A stretch of DNA of 39,383 nucleotides from Ignavibacteriota bacterium (GCA_020437545.1 JAGQWH010000015.1:1-39383); one strand, 5' to 3'. Shown: positions 17,277 to 26,069, counted from the first letter of the stretch. A program made the numbers and translations. Notes: generated from the sequence alone by a model not told the origin.

Positions 17277-17487
17277 TTGATTTTGGATTTGGGATTTCGG
17301 AATTGGTCCGCCGCGGCGGATTAAAAGATTTTTGATTTTGGATCTTTGATTTTGGAATTACTTGTTTTGAATGGCAATAATAAAAATTCTCCTTCTCTTG
17401 TTTATCTGGGAAGGAGTTTTTTATTTGCGATTTGGTCCGACATGGCAGATTAAATGATTTTTGATTTTGGATCTTTGATTTTGGATT
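17277..17487 (+). repeat. GATTTTGG-type array with two ~58-base direct repeats and GC palindromes
   Basis: It starts two bases after the sulfatase stop. Two imperfect copies of a unit lie at ~17301-17359 and ~17430-17487. Each has GGTCCG...GGC-GAT palindrome DNA (perfect TCCGCCGCGGCGGA at 17307-17320, degenerate at 17436-17449) and then GATTTTTGATTTTGGATC. The terminator at 17389 lies between the copies. Confidence 0.75.
17389..17422. terminator. Hairpin terminator between convergent genes, probably bidirectional
   Basis: CTCCTTCTC (17389-17397) pairs with GGGAAGGAG (17408-17416), one G-T pair, 10-base loop, then six T on the plus strand. An A-rich stretch before the stem gives AATTTTTATT on the minus strand, so it can serve the convergent gene ending at 17609 as well. 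Confidence 0.75.
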
Positions 17488-17499
17488 TAAGATCTCAAT

Positions 17500-17596
17500 T
17501 TTACCATCGAACATCGAACATTGAACATTGAACCGCTGCGGCGAATCAATACTCAATACTCAATACTCAATACTCAATACTCAATACTCAATACTA
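17500..17596 (-). repeat. TATTGAG array and TTCAATG/TTCGATG units downstream of the minus-strand helical-repeat gene
   Basis: On the minus strand, about seven TATTGAG units (17546-17596) follow the stop at 17609. A degenerate GC palindrome (17531-17547) comes next, then four 7-base units of TTCAATG/TTCGATG type. The orientation follows the minus gene, opposite to the sulfatase's own array in the same spacer. Confidence 0.8.
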
Positions 17597-17608
17597 AAAA
17601 TCTAACAC

Positions 17609-19048
17609 CTAAACTAATTTTATTTCATTCATTTTCAAAATAATCCATTTTTTAGAAATAATAGATTTTTTCGAGAGTAAGTATTGAAGGTCATTATAAT
17701 TTTTTCGTGTAGGGCTTTGATATAATTTCAGCAATAAAGTAAAAGCTTTACAGAATTCTTTTGAATTTTGTAAGAGGAGATGTTCAGAATCACGTTCTTT
17801 TCTGAGATATTCCCTGAAGTTTTTTGCTTCGTTAAAGGATTCATCGATTTTTTTTAGTTCGAACAATATTTTAAGTTTAAGCAAAGTTACATCAGAATAT
17901 AACAAATGATTTTTCTTGCTTACCTTATTCAAATGATCAAAACTCGACTGATAATTTTTCAGGCTGAAATATAATCTTGCTCTGGCTAAGGATACATAAT
18001 CATTCCTTATTTCCTCAGGAAGACAGTCTGAATAATTATTGATAAAATTTTCTACCCATTTGTGCTTTTTTAAATTTAAACCCGTAAGGACAAAGTCGCG
18101 AAACTGATTGACAGGCAAGTTTTTACTTCTGAAGTCATTCAAAAGTCCTTCCTTTAGTTTTTTATCCATTAAAAAAAACAGCTCTTCATTTGCTCCGGGT
18201 ATTGCTTTATTTACTTTTAAAATTTTTAAATTCATCAGACATATGAAATACTTTTCTCTTTTGTCATCTGAAATATCTTTAAGCTCACGAAAAAATATCT
18301 TCCTCGCTTTAAGATAATGACTGCTGTTTTGTAAGTCAGAATAACTTAGATAAGTATAATGAAGAAATCTGATGGTGTGAAAGATCTTATCCGGAAGTTC
18401 AGATGATTCTTTGAAATACTTTATAACATTTTGAATATCCAGACTACCATAAATTTTTTCGTCCATGGTTTCCGGAATCAGAGGTTTGGATTCTCTTACA
18501 GTAATCATTTCGATCAGCTTTTCAAGAATTTCTATTATGAAAAATCCATTTCTTGTAACTGATGATTTATATAATGTCTCTAAAAATTTTTCTGAATCTG
18601 AAATTAAAACTAAATGTTTGAGATAAATATTGTCAATTTGAAACAGAGTATTGTAATCATATTTAAACAGAGTATTATTTAATATTCCGTCTTTCAGGTT
18701 CTTATATTTCTGTTCAAAGGTTAACTGTAAATCTCTTTTATCATATTCTTTGAACAATAAAAATTTATGTATGAGATCATCTGATTCAATGGATTTAAGT
18801 ATCAGAAATTCATCTGCAAGTTTATGTAGCTCGGAAAATCTGTTCCATCTCGTTACATCTGATCCGGATCCTTTTAACTTCAATTTCCCGGCTTCATTCT
18901 GTTCGATTGATGATAATATTTTATTATAATTCCTTCCATTATTGTTAACTTCATTTCCAAGGAATTTCCGGAATTCAGTCTTTTCTTTTTCTGTGAAAGA
19001 ATTATAAAGTGTTAGAAATTTTATTTTCTTTTTCTGCTGTATGTTCAA
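17609..19048 (-). CDS. Helical-repeat (TPR-like) protein of unknown function, paralog A
   Basis: 479 residues, cytosolic, Lys/Leu-rich, almost all helix. The start is a TTG at 19046-19048. It is supported by alignment of MNIQQKKKIKFLTLYNSFTEKEKTEF with the ATG-started paralog at 36247-37692 (MEVKKNNKFFTIYSSLTSQEKMEF). TPR-like pairs are visible near ~345-400 (RNDYVSLARARLYFSLKNYQSSFDHLNKV, then LLKLKILFELKKIDESFNEA). Both paralogs end in a W-I/L-x-x-K-x-x-E segment. I recognise no named family. Each paralog lies on the minus strand near a sulfatase gene, so a role in that locus, perhaps as a scaffold or regulator, is possible but unproven. Confidence 0.8.
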   Translation of the reverse strand: MNIQQKKKIKFLTLYNSFTEKEKTEFRKFLGNEVNNNGRNYNKILSSIEQNEAGKLKLKGSGSDVTRWNRFSELHKLADEFLILKSIESDDLIHKFLLFKEYDKRDLQLTFEQKYKNLKDGILNNTLFKYDYNTLFQIDNIYLKHLVLISDSEKFLETLYKSSVTRNGFFIIEILEKLIEMITVRESKPLIPETMDEKIYGSLDIQNVIKYFKESSELPDKIFHTIRFLHYTYLSYSDLQNSSHYLKARKIFFRELKDISDDKREKYFICLMNLKILKVNKAIPGANEELFFLMDKKLKEGLLNDFRSKNLPVNQFRDFVLTGLNLKKHKWVENFINNYSDCLPEEIRNDYVSLARARLYFSLKNYQSSFDHLNKVSKKNHLLYSDVTLLKLKILFELKKIDESFNEAKNFREYLRKERDSEHLLLQNSKEFCKAFTLLLKLYQSPTRKNYNDLQYLLSKKSIISKKWIILKMNEIKLV

Positions 19049-19075
19049 GTGAATTTCCCGTTAAAAAAATTTATT

Positions 19076-19105
19076 CCAGATTACCAGATTACCAGATTAC
19101 CAGAT
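19076..19105. repeat. Short ATTACCAG tandem repeat (8-base period)
   Basis: About 3.75 copies of an 8-base unit, CCAGATTA repeated, within 30 bases before the TTG start at 19048. It differs in period from the 7-base arrays. Confidence 0.75.
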
Positions 19106-19303
19106 GATCTTAATATCAATATTCTCATCATCTATTGCAAAGAAAAAAATTGGGTAGGATTGAAATTTCGAATGTTTGATTTAAAGGCATATTAAAATTA
19201 ATTTGTTAAATAAATATTGTTAAAAACCTGAAATAAAAATATTAAATTATCAGCCGGATTTAAAAACAATATTAAAAATAGCGGCTTTAATATTTTAATC
19301 CTC

Positions 19304-19311
19304 TAACTTTG
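19304..19311 (+). promoter_or_regulatory. Candidate -7 element for the DUF1254 operon
   Basis: TAACTTTG fits the Bacteroidetes TAnnTTTG pattern and lies 16 bases before the ATG at 19328, implying a very short leader. No clear -33 partner was found. Confidence 0.35.
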
Positions 19312-19327
19312 AATAATAATACTATAT

Positions 19328-22081
19328 ATGAGTGATTCTTTAAAAGATTTCCGGTCAGTAATAGAAGAAGCTTATCTGTACAGCTTTCCGATGATTGTAA
19401 ATTACAAAGTAATACTTGATTACAATATAAATAAAGATTCGGGACAATACAAATCGCCAATAAATCAGATAGCAAATGAAGCGCGGGTGTATACACCTGC
19501 TGATACATCCATTGTAACTCCAAACAGCGACACTCCATATTCTATGGTACAGATCGATCTTCGATCGGAACCAATGGTGATCTCAGTTCCGGAAATGGAA
19601 AAGGAAAGATACTATGATATACAGTTTGTTGATATGTACACAAATAATTATGCCTATGCCGGCAGCCGTACAACCGGTAACGGAGCAGGAAGTTTTCTTC
19701 TCGCCGGTCCGGACTGGAACGGTGAAATACCGGCCGGAATATCCAAAGTTTACAGATGCGAAACTCAGTTCAGTTTTGTAATATTCAGGACACAGTTATT
19801 TAATCCGGATGACATGGATAATGTCAGGAAAATTCAGGCGGGTTATAAACTGCAGCCTTTATCAGAATTTTCAAATACTCCGGCTCCGGTAAAAGCTCCT
19901 GAAATTGAATGGATTCCGTTTACTAAAAATGCATTTACTACTGACTTTCCGGTTTTTTTGAATTTCATACTTCAGTTTTGTCCGACTACCGGAACAGCTG
20001 CAGCAGAGATTCCGCTGAGAGAAGAGTTCAGCAGTGCAGGTATAGGAGCAGGTATGGCATTTGATTTTAACTCTCTGTCCGATGAGCAAAAAGATGATTT
20101 CACAAAGGCATTACAATCTGCTACTGCCAAAATTGATTATGCTGCAGACCATGTCGGAAATGTTGTAAACGGCTGGCAGATCGGAACTGCAACAGGAGAC
20201 AGGGAAAAATATAACGGCAACTGGGCGCTGAGAGCTGCAGCTGCTAAATTAGGAATCTATGGTAATAATGCTGAAGAAGCAGTTTATCCTTTTACAAGAT
20301 GCGATATTGACGGCGTACCGCTTGACGGTAGCAGAACAAATTACAGATTAACTTTTAAAAAAGGTCAGTTGCCTCCGGTAAATGCATTCTGGTCTATTAC
20401 AATTTATGATGGTGAAACTCAGCTTTTAATTGATAATCCCATTAACAGATATCTGATCAATTCTCCTATGCTGTCAGGATTGATAAAAAATGATGATGGA
20501 TCGATTACTATTTATATTCAGAAAGATTCACCCGGTAAAGATAAAGAATCAAACTGGTTACCTGCTCCTGATGGTCCTGTTTTTCTTGTAATGAGATTAT
20601 ACTGGCCCAAGACAGAACAGCCTTCTGTTTATCCTTTAGGTAATGGAACGTGGCAGCCGCCCGGAATCATTCCTGTTCAAAGCAATTATTCCCTCGGAGT
20701 AAAACGCTTTGGAGATAAATCAGTAGAGCTGATTGTGAGAACTGACGAAAGATATGGTCATGATGATCTGTTTCAGGGTCCAAGGGGCTGGGGATACTGG
20801 AATTATCTTGAGTATCCGAAACCTATACAAAATCCCAATCTCTGGCCAGAGATGCAGTCAACTTATTTTAAAATAGATCTAAAATTACCAAAAGGTGCCG
20901 GCATTATATTCAAAGGTACTTATCCACACTGCCGGTATTTTCAAATTGCATTATACAAAGCTCAAAATAATACCTTTGTGTCTACAGGTGAAGCTTTTGC
21001 CGGTGATGAGATTGAATCTGATCCGGGTTCGGAAAATCCTTTTGTAGTTGGAGCAAACAGACTAACGGAAAACAGAGAATTTACACTTGCTATTATTGCT
21101 GATGACAGACCTTCAGATAAAAATATGCAAAAACCAAATACTCTTTATGCGGGGACCACGGGAGATGCAATAGAATGTTTTGTAAGAATCTATCTTAATG
21201 ACAACGGTTTTGACGGGGCCGGATTAAGACCAGCATCATCTTCTCACGAAGGTACGGGATTGCCTAAGTATACAGGATTTCTTGAAGATGGTACCAGGCT
21301 TTCAGCTTCTGAGGTTGTTGAAAAATTTATGAATAGTATTCCCGTTGATACCAAGCAACCGTTTACTGCTGATCAATGGGTAAATATGGTTATTTCAAAA
21401 GACAACGATCCTTCACTTAAACCGGAGACTTCTCCTGCCAGGAATCCGCCTGTCTGGGAAAAATACTGGAATATCAATTATTCAATAATCGGTGCATTTA
21501 AATCACCTGAAGATCGCGCGAAGATCCCCTATGCCGGAGCAATGGATGGCGGCGGTGATCCAACTACACAGTATATGCTGACTTTGTTATCACGAAAATT
21601 CGGAACTGTATATGTTATGAAAGGAAAAATGCCTGAATTTCCGGATACTTTCGCCGGCAACAGCGGGAGAGGTCTTGAAATTATGCCGGAATCACAAACA
21701 CAATACTGGTCAATAGTCAGTTGTGAAGCAGCTCCGTCAGGACAAATTTATGACGGACTTTGCGACATGCAGATACCTTTGGATAAGGACAGAAATTATA
21801 CCATAGTTTTCAGCAGAAAAGAAGACCGTCCTTCAAATGCTACAATTGAAAACGGAATTGCCTGGCTTGAATGGAGTCCGAAAGGAGAAGGTCTTGATGA
21901 CCCGCGAAACAGAACTGACTTTGGAATGCTGATGATAAGAATAATGGCAAACAATCCTGAATGGAAAGAAAGACCTGATTTAATTACTAAACCCGGAATG
22001 GAAGAGTCTGTGATGGGACCGTATTATCCTGTTGGAGAATATACCAGTAAAGAGGATTTTGAGGCTGATGATATTAAGTAG
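19328..22081 (+). CDS. DUF1254/DUF1214 protein fused to a ~490-residue beta-rich C-terminal region
   Basis: 917 residues, no signal peptide. DUF1254 covers ~12-200 (EAYLYSFPMIVNYK, then TPNSDTPYSMVQIDLRSEPMVISVPE, YYDIQFVDMYTNNYAYAG). DUF1214 covers ~310-428 (DGVPLDGSRTNYRLTFKKGQLPPVNAFWSITIYD, then VMRLYWPK). Proteins with only these two domains end near here at about 430-460 residues. This one continues for ~490 more, with two related beta-rich segments: ~515-620 (GTYPHCRYFQIALY ... REFTLAIIADDRPS) and ~745-855 (ESQTQYWSIVSCE ... RNYTIVFSRKEDRPS). The biochemical role of DUF1254/1214 is unknown. It is first in a plus-strand run of six genes ending at the terminator at 28689, and is followed by a TATTGAG array. 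Confidence 0.88.
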   Translation: MSDSLKDFRSVIEEAYLYSFPMIVNYKVILDYNINKDSGQYKSPINQIANEARVYTPADTSIVTPNSDTPYSMVQIDLRSEPMVISVPEMEKERYYDIQFVDMYTNNYAYAGSRTTGNGAGSFLLAGPDWNGEIPAGISKVYRCETQFSFVIFRTQLFNPDDMDNVRKIQAGYKLQPLSEFSNTPAPVKAPEIEWIPFTKNAFTTDFPVFLNFILQFCPTTGTAAAEIPLREEFSSAGIGAGMAFDFNSLSDEQKDDFTKALQSATAKIDYAADHVGNVVNGWQIGTATGDREKYNGNWALRAAAAKLGIYGNNAEEAVYPFTRCDIDGVPLDGSRTNYRLTFKKGQLPPVNAFWSITIYDGETQLLIDNPINRYLINSPMLSGLIKNDDGSITIYIQKDSPGKDKESNWLPAPDGPVFLVMRLYWPKTEQPSVYPLGNGTWQPPGIIPVQSNYSLGVKRFGDKSVELIVRTDERYGHDDLFQGPRGWGYWNYLEYPKPIQNPNLWPEMQSTYFKIDLKLPKGAGIIFKGTYPHCRYFQIALYKAQNNTFVSTGEAFAGDEIESDPGSENPFVVGANRLTENREFTLAIIADDRPSDKNMQKPNTLYAGTTGDAIECFVRIYLNDNGFDGAGLRPASSSHEGTGLPKYTGFLEDGTRLSASEVVEKFMNSIPVDTKQPFTADQWVNMVISKDNDPSLKPETSPARNPPVWEKYWNINYSIIGAFKSPEDRAKIPYAGAMDGGGDPTTQYMLTLLSRKFGTVYVMKGKMPEFPDTFAGNSGRGLEIMPESQTQYWSIVSCEAAPSGQIYDGLCDMQIPLDKDRNYTIVFSRKEDRPSNATIENGIAWLEWSPKGEGLDDPRNRTDFGMLMIRIMANNPEWKERPDLITKPGMEESVMGPYYPVGEYTSKEDFEADDIK

Positions 22082-22260
22082 TAAGTATTGAGTATTGAGT
22101 ATTGAGTATTGAGTATTGATCCGCCGTGGCGGATTGTGTATTATGTTTTGAAAAAATCTATATTTTCATTGTGTTCAACTTTCAACTTTCAACTTTCAAC
22201 TTTCAACTTTTAACTTTTAACTTTTAACTTTTAACTTTCAATATTTAACTTTTAACTGTT
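22082..22260 (+). repeat. Composite spacer: TATTGAG array, GC palindrome, TTTCAAC/TTTTAAC array
   Basis: About five TATTGAG units (22082-22118) begin after the stop TAG. The near-perfect palindrome ATCCGCCGTGGCGGAT (22119-22134) and an AT spacer follow, then about eleven TTTCAAC/TTTTAAC units (22180-22258), ending 14 bases before the ATG at 22273. A ~36-base stretch at 22148-22184 is repeated at 23830-23867. Confidence 0.88.
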
Positions 22261-22272
22261 TTCTAGATAATT

Positions 22273-23784
22273 ATGGAAAAGAAAATTCCCAAACCAACAA
22301 AGAATGAAATTGCCTGTAATGGTCCTATTCCTGGAGATGTTTCGTTATATGAGAAGGAATTTGAAGCATCACAGAAATTAAGTACTCCGGGATATTATAA
22401 ATCATTAAATTCAGCTGAAATAGCGGACGGACAGCGCAGCGGAATATTCCCTAATGCGTCTTTTACCGGCTCATTTACAGAAGAGAATCAGGTCTTTGCA
22501 TACAGAAGCGAAGACATATATGAAGATACTGCTTATATAATAAACCGCGAGCCGGGTGAAATTTATATAGTAGGCGGTGAATCACCTCCAATGAAAGGTA
22601 AACTACCCGCAGGACCTTATATAGCGAAAGCAGATGCAGCAACAGGGAAACAGATTTGGCGGACTTATCTGGATAACGGAAATATTTCCGGACGCTGGAT
22701 AGCAAATGCAAATCTTAACATTCACGAAAACGGTTACATAATTTTTGCCTGGGCAAACCAGTTAGTAAAAGTTGATCCTGATACAGGGAGGGTATTAAAG
22801 CAAAATTCCATTCCCACAGGGGATACGCCAATAATCGATGCAAATTTCAAACATGTTACATTTGCTCCTGACGGAACTGTGATCCTGAAAGATCAGACAC
22901 GTCCTACAGGTTGTACTTATCAGGGAACAATGGCGGTTGTAAAAGGGAAGATGGAAGGATTGAAACAAACCAATTCACATCTTGTTGCTGCTGATCCGGA
23001 CACACTCGAAATACTCGATCATATTTCATTACCGGAACCTGCTACAGCTCCTCATATTGTAACAATGTTTGAAGGGAAAATAGCAATATATATGGGTGTT
23101 GACAGCGGAGCTTTGCGTTGTTTCTGGGATGGAAAAAAGAAGAAGTTAACTTTGGATCCCTCATGGGTTATTAAACCATTGAAGGAAGGTCAGTCTGCTT
23201 GTGATGCTCCGAGTATCTTAGGGGACTGGATTATTCTTCAGACAAACGGGATTGGCAGTGATACTGTAGCATCAAGTGTCGTAGCAGTCAGTCAGAAAGA
23301 TCCTTCGAAAATGAAAGTAATATTTCCTTTCGGAGATCTGAAAAAAGGTCACTGGAGTTTTGCGCCGCCAAAAGCTACTGCTGATCCGGACAATAATTTA
23401 ATATATTCAGCTGATATGGGAATGAAAAAAGTTGCATGTATCAGCATCGATCCGAAAAGCGGGGAGATGGAAGTAAAGTATACTGTTGATGATATAACAA
23501 ATACTTTTCAGCCTTTGATCGGACCAAAAGATAAAAGAGTTCTTATACTTTCAAACATAAAACAGGATATCAAGATTGAACCTGTAAAGATCGCATTGTT
23601 TACAGCCAAATATAAAGAACAGGTAACCTGGAGAGATGCAAACACAGGCAAGATAATCGCTGAATCGGATTTCTTTGAACCGCTTACAATTAATTCATTG
23701 ATTGTACCGGGATTCGGAGGAAGATTTTATTTCCCGACTGCAAATGGGTTTATCATACTGCAGGTAGTTCCAAAGAGAAAATGA
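22273..23784 (+). CDS. Beta-propeller-like (quinoprotein/PQQ-repeat-like) protein, copy A
   Basis: 503 residues without a signal peptide. Repeating beta blades with D-x-x-T/S-G turns are visible: KADAATGKQIWRTYLDNG (~117-134), KVDPDTGRVLKQNSI (~165-179), AADPDTLEILDHISLPEP (~236-253), SIDPKSGEMEVKY (~396-408), WRDANTGKIIAESDF (~453-467). The A/D-xx-TGK-x-x-W pattern is that of PQQ-like repeats. The usual Trp-docking set and a haem site of true quinoprotein dehydrogenases are not evident, and lack of export argues against a PQQ dehydrogenase. It is followed by a closely related copy (23934-25445). Confidence 0.78.
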   Translation: MEKKIPKPTKNEIACNGPIPGDVSLYEKEFEASQKLSTPGYYKSLNSAEIADGQRSGIFPNASFTGSFTEENQVFAYRSEDIYEDTAYIINREPGEIYIVGGESPPMKGKLPAGPYIAKADAATGKQIWRTYLDNGNISGRWIANANLNIHENGYIIFAWANQLVKVDPDTGRVLKQNSIPTGDTPIIDANFKHVTFAPDGTVILKDQTRPTGCTYQGTMAVVKGKMEGLKQTNSHLVAADPDTLEILDHISLPEPATAPHIVTMFEGKIAIYMGVDSGALRCFWDGKKKKLTLDPSWVIKPLKEGQSACDAPSILGDWIILQTNGIGSDTVASSVVAVSQKDPSKMKVIFPFGDLKKGHWSFAPPKATADPDNNLIYSADMGMKKVACISIDPKSGEMEVKYTVDDITNTFQPLIGPKDKRVLILSNIKQDIKIEPVKIALFTAKYKEQVTWRDANTGKIIAESDFFEPLTINSLIVPGFGGRFYFPTANGFIILQVVPKRK

Positions 23785-23924
23785 GTATTGAGTATTGAGT
23801 ATTGAGTATAGAGTATTGAGTATTAAGTATTGAAAAAATTTATATTTTCATTGTGTTCAACTTTCAACTTTTAACTTTCAACTTTCAACTTTCAACTTTC
23901 AACTTTTAACTTTTAACTTTTAAA
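23782..23924 (+). repeat. Composite spacer copied between the two propeller genes
   Basis: TGAGTATTGAG... begins with the stop TGA itself (23782-23784) and runs for about seven units to ~23833. The same AT spacer as before copy A follows (23830-23867), then about nine TTTCAAC/TTTTAAC units to 23924, shortly before the ATG at 23934. Confidence 0.88.
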
Positions 23925-23933
23925 TAAATAATC

Positions 23934-25445
23934 ATGGATATTAAAATTCCACCACCAACATCTAATGAAATTGCCGCAAACGGACCTATTCCCGGTGATG
24001 TTTCATTATACAGGAAAGAACTTGAGATCGCTCACAGTCTTAAAACACCCGGTTACTATTCAACATTAAACGGCGCTGAAATAGCAGATGCTGAAAGAAG
24101 CGGGTTATTTCCGGCAGCTTCATTCACAGGTTCCTTTGACGGACCAAATCAGGTATATGCTTACAGAGCTGAAACTACTTATTTAGGAGCCAGCTATATT
24201 AATAACAGAAAGCCGGGTGAGATTTACATTATAGGCGGAGATGTACCTCCGCTTATGGGTGCAATGCCGGCAGGTCCATTTATAGCAAAAGCTGATGCAG
24301 CTTCCGGTAAAGAGATCTGGAGAACTTATCTGGACAACGGAAATGTATCGGGTACATGGATAGCTAATGTAAATCTTAATATCATGCCAAATGGAAATAT
24401 TCCGATCTCCTGGGCTGATAATATAGTATTGATCGACGGAGATACAGGTGAAATATTAAAACACAATAAATTACCAAACGGCGATACTCCGGCTAAAGAT
24501 GTAAACTACAAACATCTTACTATTGCACCTGATGGAACACTCATTGTAAAAGATCAAACCAGACCTATAGGATCAAATTTACAGGGAACTATGGCTATTA
24601 TTAAAGGCATAGGTGATGGTTTAAAGCAGACGAATTCTCATATGGCAGCGGTTGATCCGGAAACATTGGAAGTCCTGGATGACATTGCCTTACCGGAACC
24701 GGCAAGCGTTCCGCATACCATTACAATGTACAATGATAAGATTGCTATATATGTAGGTGTAAACAGCGGTGGTTTACGGTATTTCTGGGATCCTGTAAAG
24801 AAAAAACTTTCTCAGGATATGAACTGGATAGCTAAGCCCATTAAAGAAGGACAAACAACTCCGGCGGCAATCAGTATCATTGGTGACTGGCTGGGATTTC
24901 AGACTAACGGTGCAGGAAGCATGACAATTGCATCTACTATTGCTGTTGTGCATAAAGATGATCCAAACAGAATGAATACAATCTTCCCGTTTGGTGATCT
25001 TCAGAAAGGTCAGTGGAGTTTCTGCCCTCCCAAACCCATGACCGATCCGGAAAACAACATGATCTATTCGACTGATATGGGAATGGGTAAAGTTGCCGGA
25101 ATAGAACTCGATCAGAAGACAGGCGAGCTAACTCCAAAATTTGTACTTGATAAAATGACAAATACATTTCAGCCGCTGATCGGACCTAAAGATAAACGCA
25201 TTATTATATTTTCAAACATAAAATTAAATGATCCTGACATGCCTGTACAGCAGGCAGTTTTCTCAGGCGCTTATACTGAACAGGTAACATGGTGTGATTC
25301 ATTAACCGGAAAGACATTAGCGGAGTCGGATTTCTTTGAGCCACTGACAATTAATTCACTTATCGTACCGGGATTCGGAGGAAGATTTTATTTTCCTACA
25401 GCTATAGGATTTCTGATATTACAGGTACTGCCCAAAAGGGATTGA
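23934..25445 (+). CDS. Beta-propeller-like (quinoprotein/PQQ-repeat-like) protein, copy B
   Basis: 503 residues, same length and colinear with copy A from the first residues (KIPPPTSNEIAANGPIPGDVSLYRKE) to the last (GFGGRFYFPTAIGFLILQVLPKRD). Blade turns are DAASGKEIWRTYLDNG, DGDTGEILKHNKLPNGDTP, DPETLEVLDDIALPEPAS and DSLTGKTLAESDF. No signal peptide. It arose by tandem duplication that included the spacer; the two proteins have since diverged clearly, most in the middle and least at the ends. Retention of two copies suggests partner or substrate specialisation, or one heteromeric complex. The stop TGA is followed by TGAGTATC, a decayed heptamer. Confidence 0.78.
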   Translation: MDIKIPPPTSNEIAANGPIPGDVSLYRKELEIAHSLKTPGYYSTLNGAEIADAERSGLFPAASFTGSFDGPNQVYAYRAETTYLGASYINNRKPGEIYIIGGDVPPLMGAMPAGPFIAKADAASGKEIWRTYLDNGNVSGTWIANVNLNIMPNGNIPISWADNIVLIDGDTGEILKHNKLPNGDTPAKDVNYKHLTIAPDGTLIVKDQTRPIGSNLQGTMAIIKGIGDGLKQTNSHMAAVDPETLEVLDDIALPEPASVPHTITMYNDKIAIYVGVNSGGLRYFWDPVKKKLSQDMNWIAKPIKEGQTTPAAISIIGDWLGFQTNGAGSMTIASTIAVVHKDDPNRMNTIFPFGDLQKGQWSFCPPKPMTDPENNMIYSTDMGMGKVAGIELDQKTGELTPKFVLDKMTNTFQPLIGPKDKRIIIFSNIKLNDPDMPVQQAVFSGAYTEQVTWCDSLTGKTLAESDFFEPLTINSLIVPGFGGRFYFPTAIGFLILQVLPKRD

Positions 25446-25497
25446 GTATCAGGAATTATAAATTCCAAATTATATATTAAAAATAAATTTTCAGTAT

Positions 25498-25527
25498 AAC
25501 TTTTAACTGTTAATATTCAACTTTTAA
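25498..25527 (+). repeat. Decayed TTTTAAC start-side array before the lipoprotein gene
   Basis: AACTTTTAACTGTTAATATT and a further TTCAACTTTT run to just before the ATG at 25530. Only about four imperfect 7-base units remain. Confidence 0.6.
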
Positions 25528-25529
25528 AA

Positions 25530-26069
25530 ATGGAAAAAAAATTATTTAACTCAATTCTTATATTGTTATGTTTCGTTTTGATTTCATGTGGCAAGGATGA
25601 AGAAAAAACTAATACTACTACTAATAATAATACCAGTTCTTCATCAGACAAGATACAATTATTGTACGTGCAGACTGCTGAGGATATCACTGTGGACTCT
25701 GTATCTAAAACTTTTCGTCTTGTAAATGTAAATCAACAGACACTATACTTTTCAGATCGCCCTGATAGAATTGCCGGTCATGAAAAGTTAGAGGATTATC
25801 TGAATAACTGGACTTCGCAGGGTGGGAAAGATAGTTTTGCCGAAGATCCTCCAAATGCATCACTTTCGGTTTATCAATCCGGAAAATCTGAGAATTCGGT
25901 TTCAGTAGTTGAGATAACCAATCCGGTCATTGATGGTAAAGATCTGGTTTACAATTACAAAGTAATAAGCGGTACAATGCCGGTTTCCGGCGGTTTAACT
26001 TCGCTTTTTATAGATTGTGTTATAGCCCCGCGCGGAGTCGGGTTAGGTCACAGAGGACCCGGAATTTAG
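25530..26069 (+). CDS. Lipoprotein of a widespread unknown family (LYFSDRPDR motif)
   Basis: 179 residues. A signal peptide with lipobox LISC (Cys20) is followed by a Thr/Asn/Ser linker, so it is a lipid-anchored envelope protein. The body carries DSVSKTFRLVNVNQQTLYFSDRPDRIAGH (~56-84), DSFAEDPPNASLSV (~101-114), VEITNPVIDGKDLVYNYKVISGTMP and a final LFIDCVIAPRG. I know this pattern from unassigned bacterial secreted proteins; function unknown. It is fourth in the DUF1254 operon, and a stem-loop overlaps its stop. It may link the cytosolic proteins before it with the outer-membrane proteins after it. Confidence 0.78.
   Translation: MEKKLFNSILILLCFVLISCGKDEEKTNTTTNNNTSSSSDKIQLLYVQTAEDITVDSVSKTFRLVNVNQQTLYFSDRPDRIAGHEKLEDYLNNWTSQGGKDSFAEDPPNASLSVYQSGKSENSVSVVEITNPVIDGKDLVYNYKVISGTMPVSGGLTSLFIDCVIAPRGVGLGHRGPGI

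Noticed and set aside
17161-17556. 131-codon open frame on the minus strand
   Set aside because: Its translation comes from GATTTTGG and TTCAATG repeats and from the antisense of the sulfatase end; not a gene.
22273-25445. True PQQ-dependent dehydrogenases
   Set aside because: No signal peptide, cytochrome motif or clear PQQ-binding residue set; only the blade pattern supports similarity.
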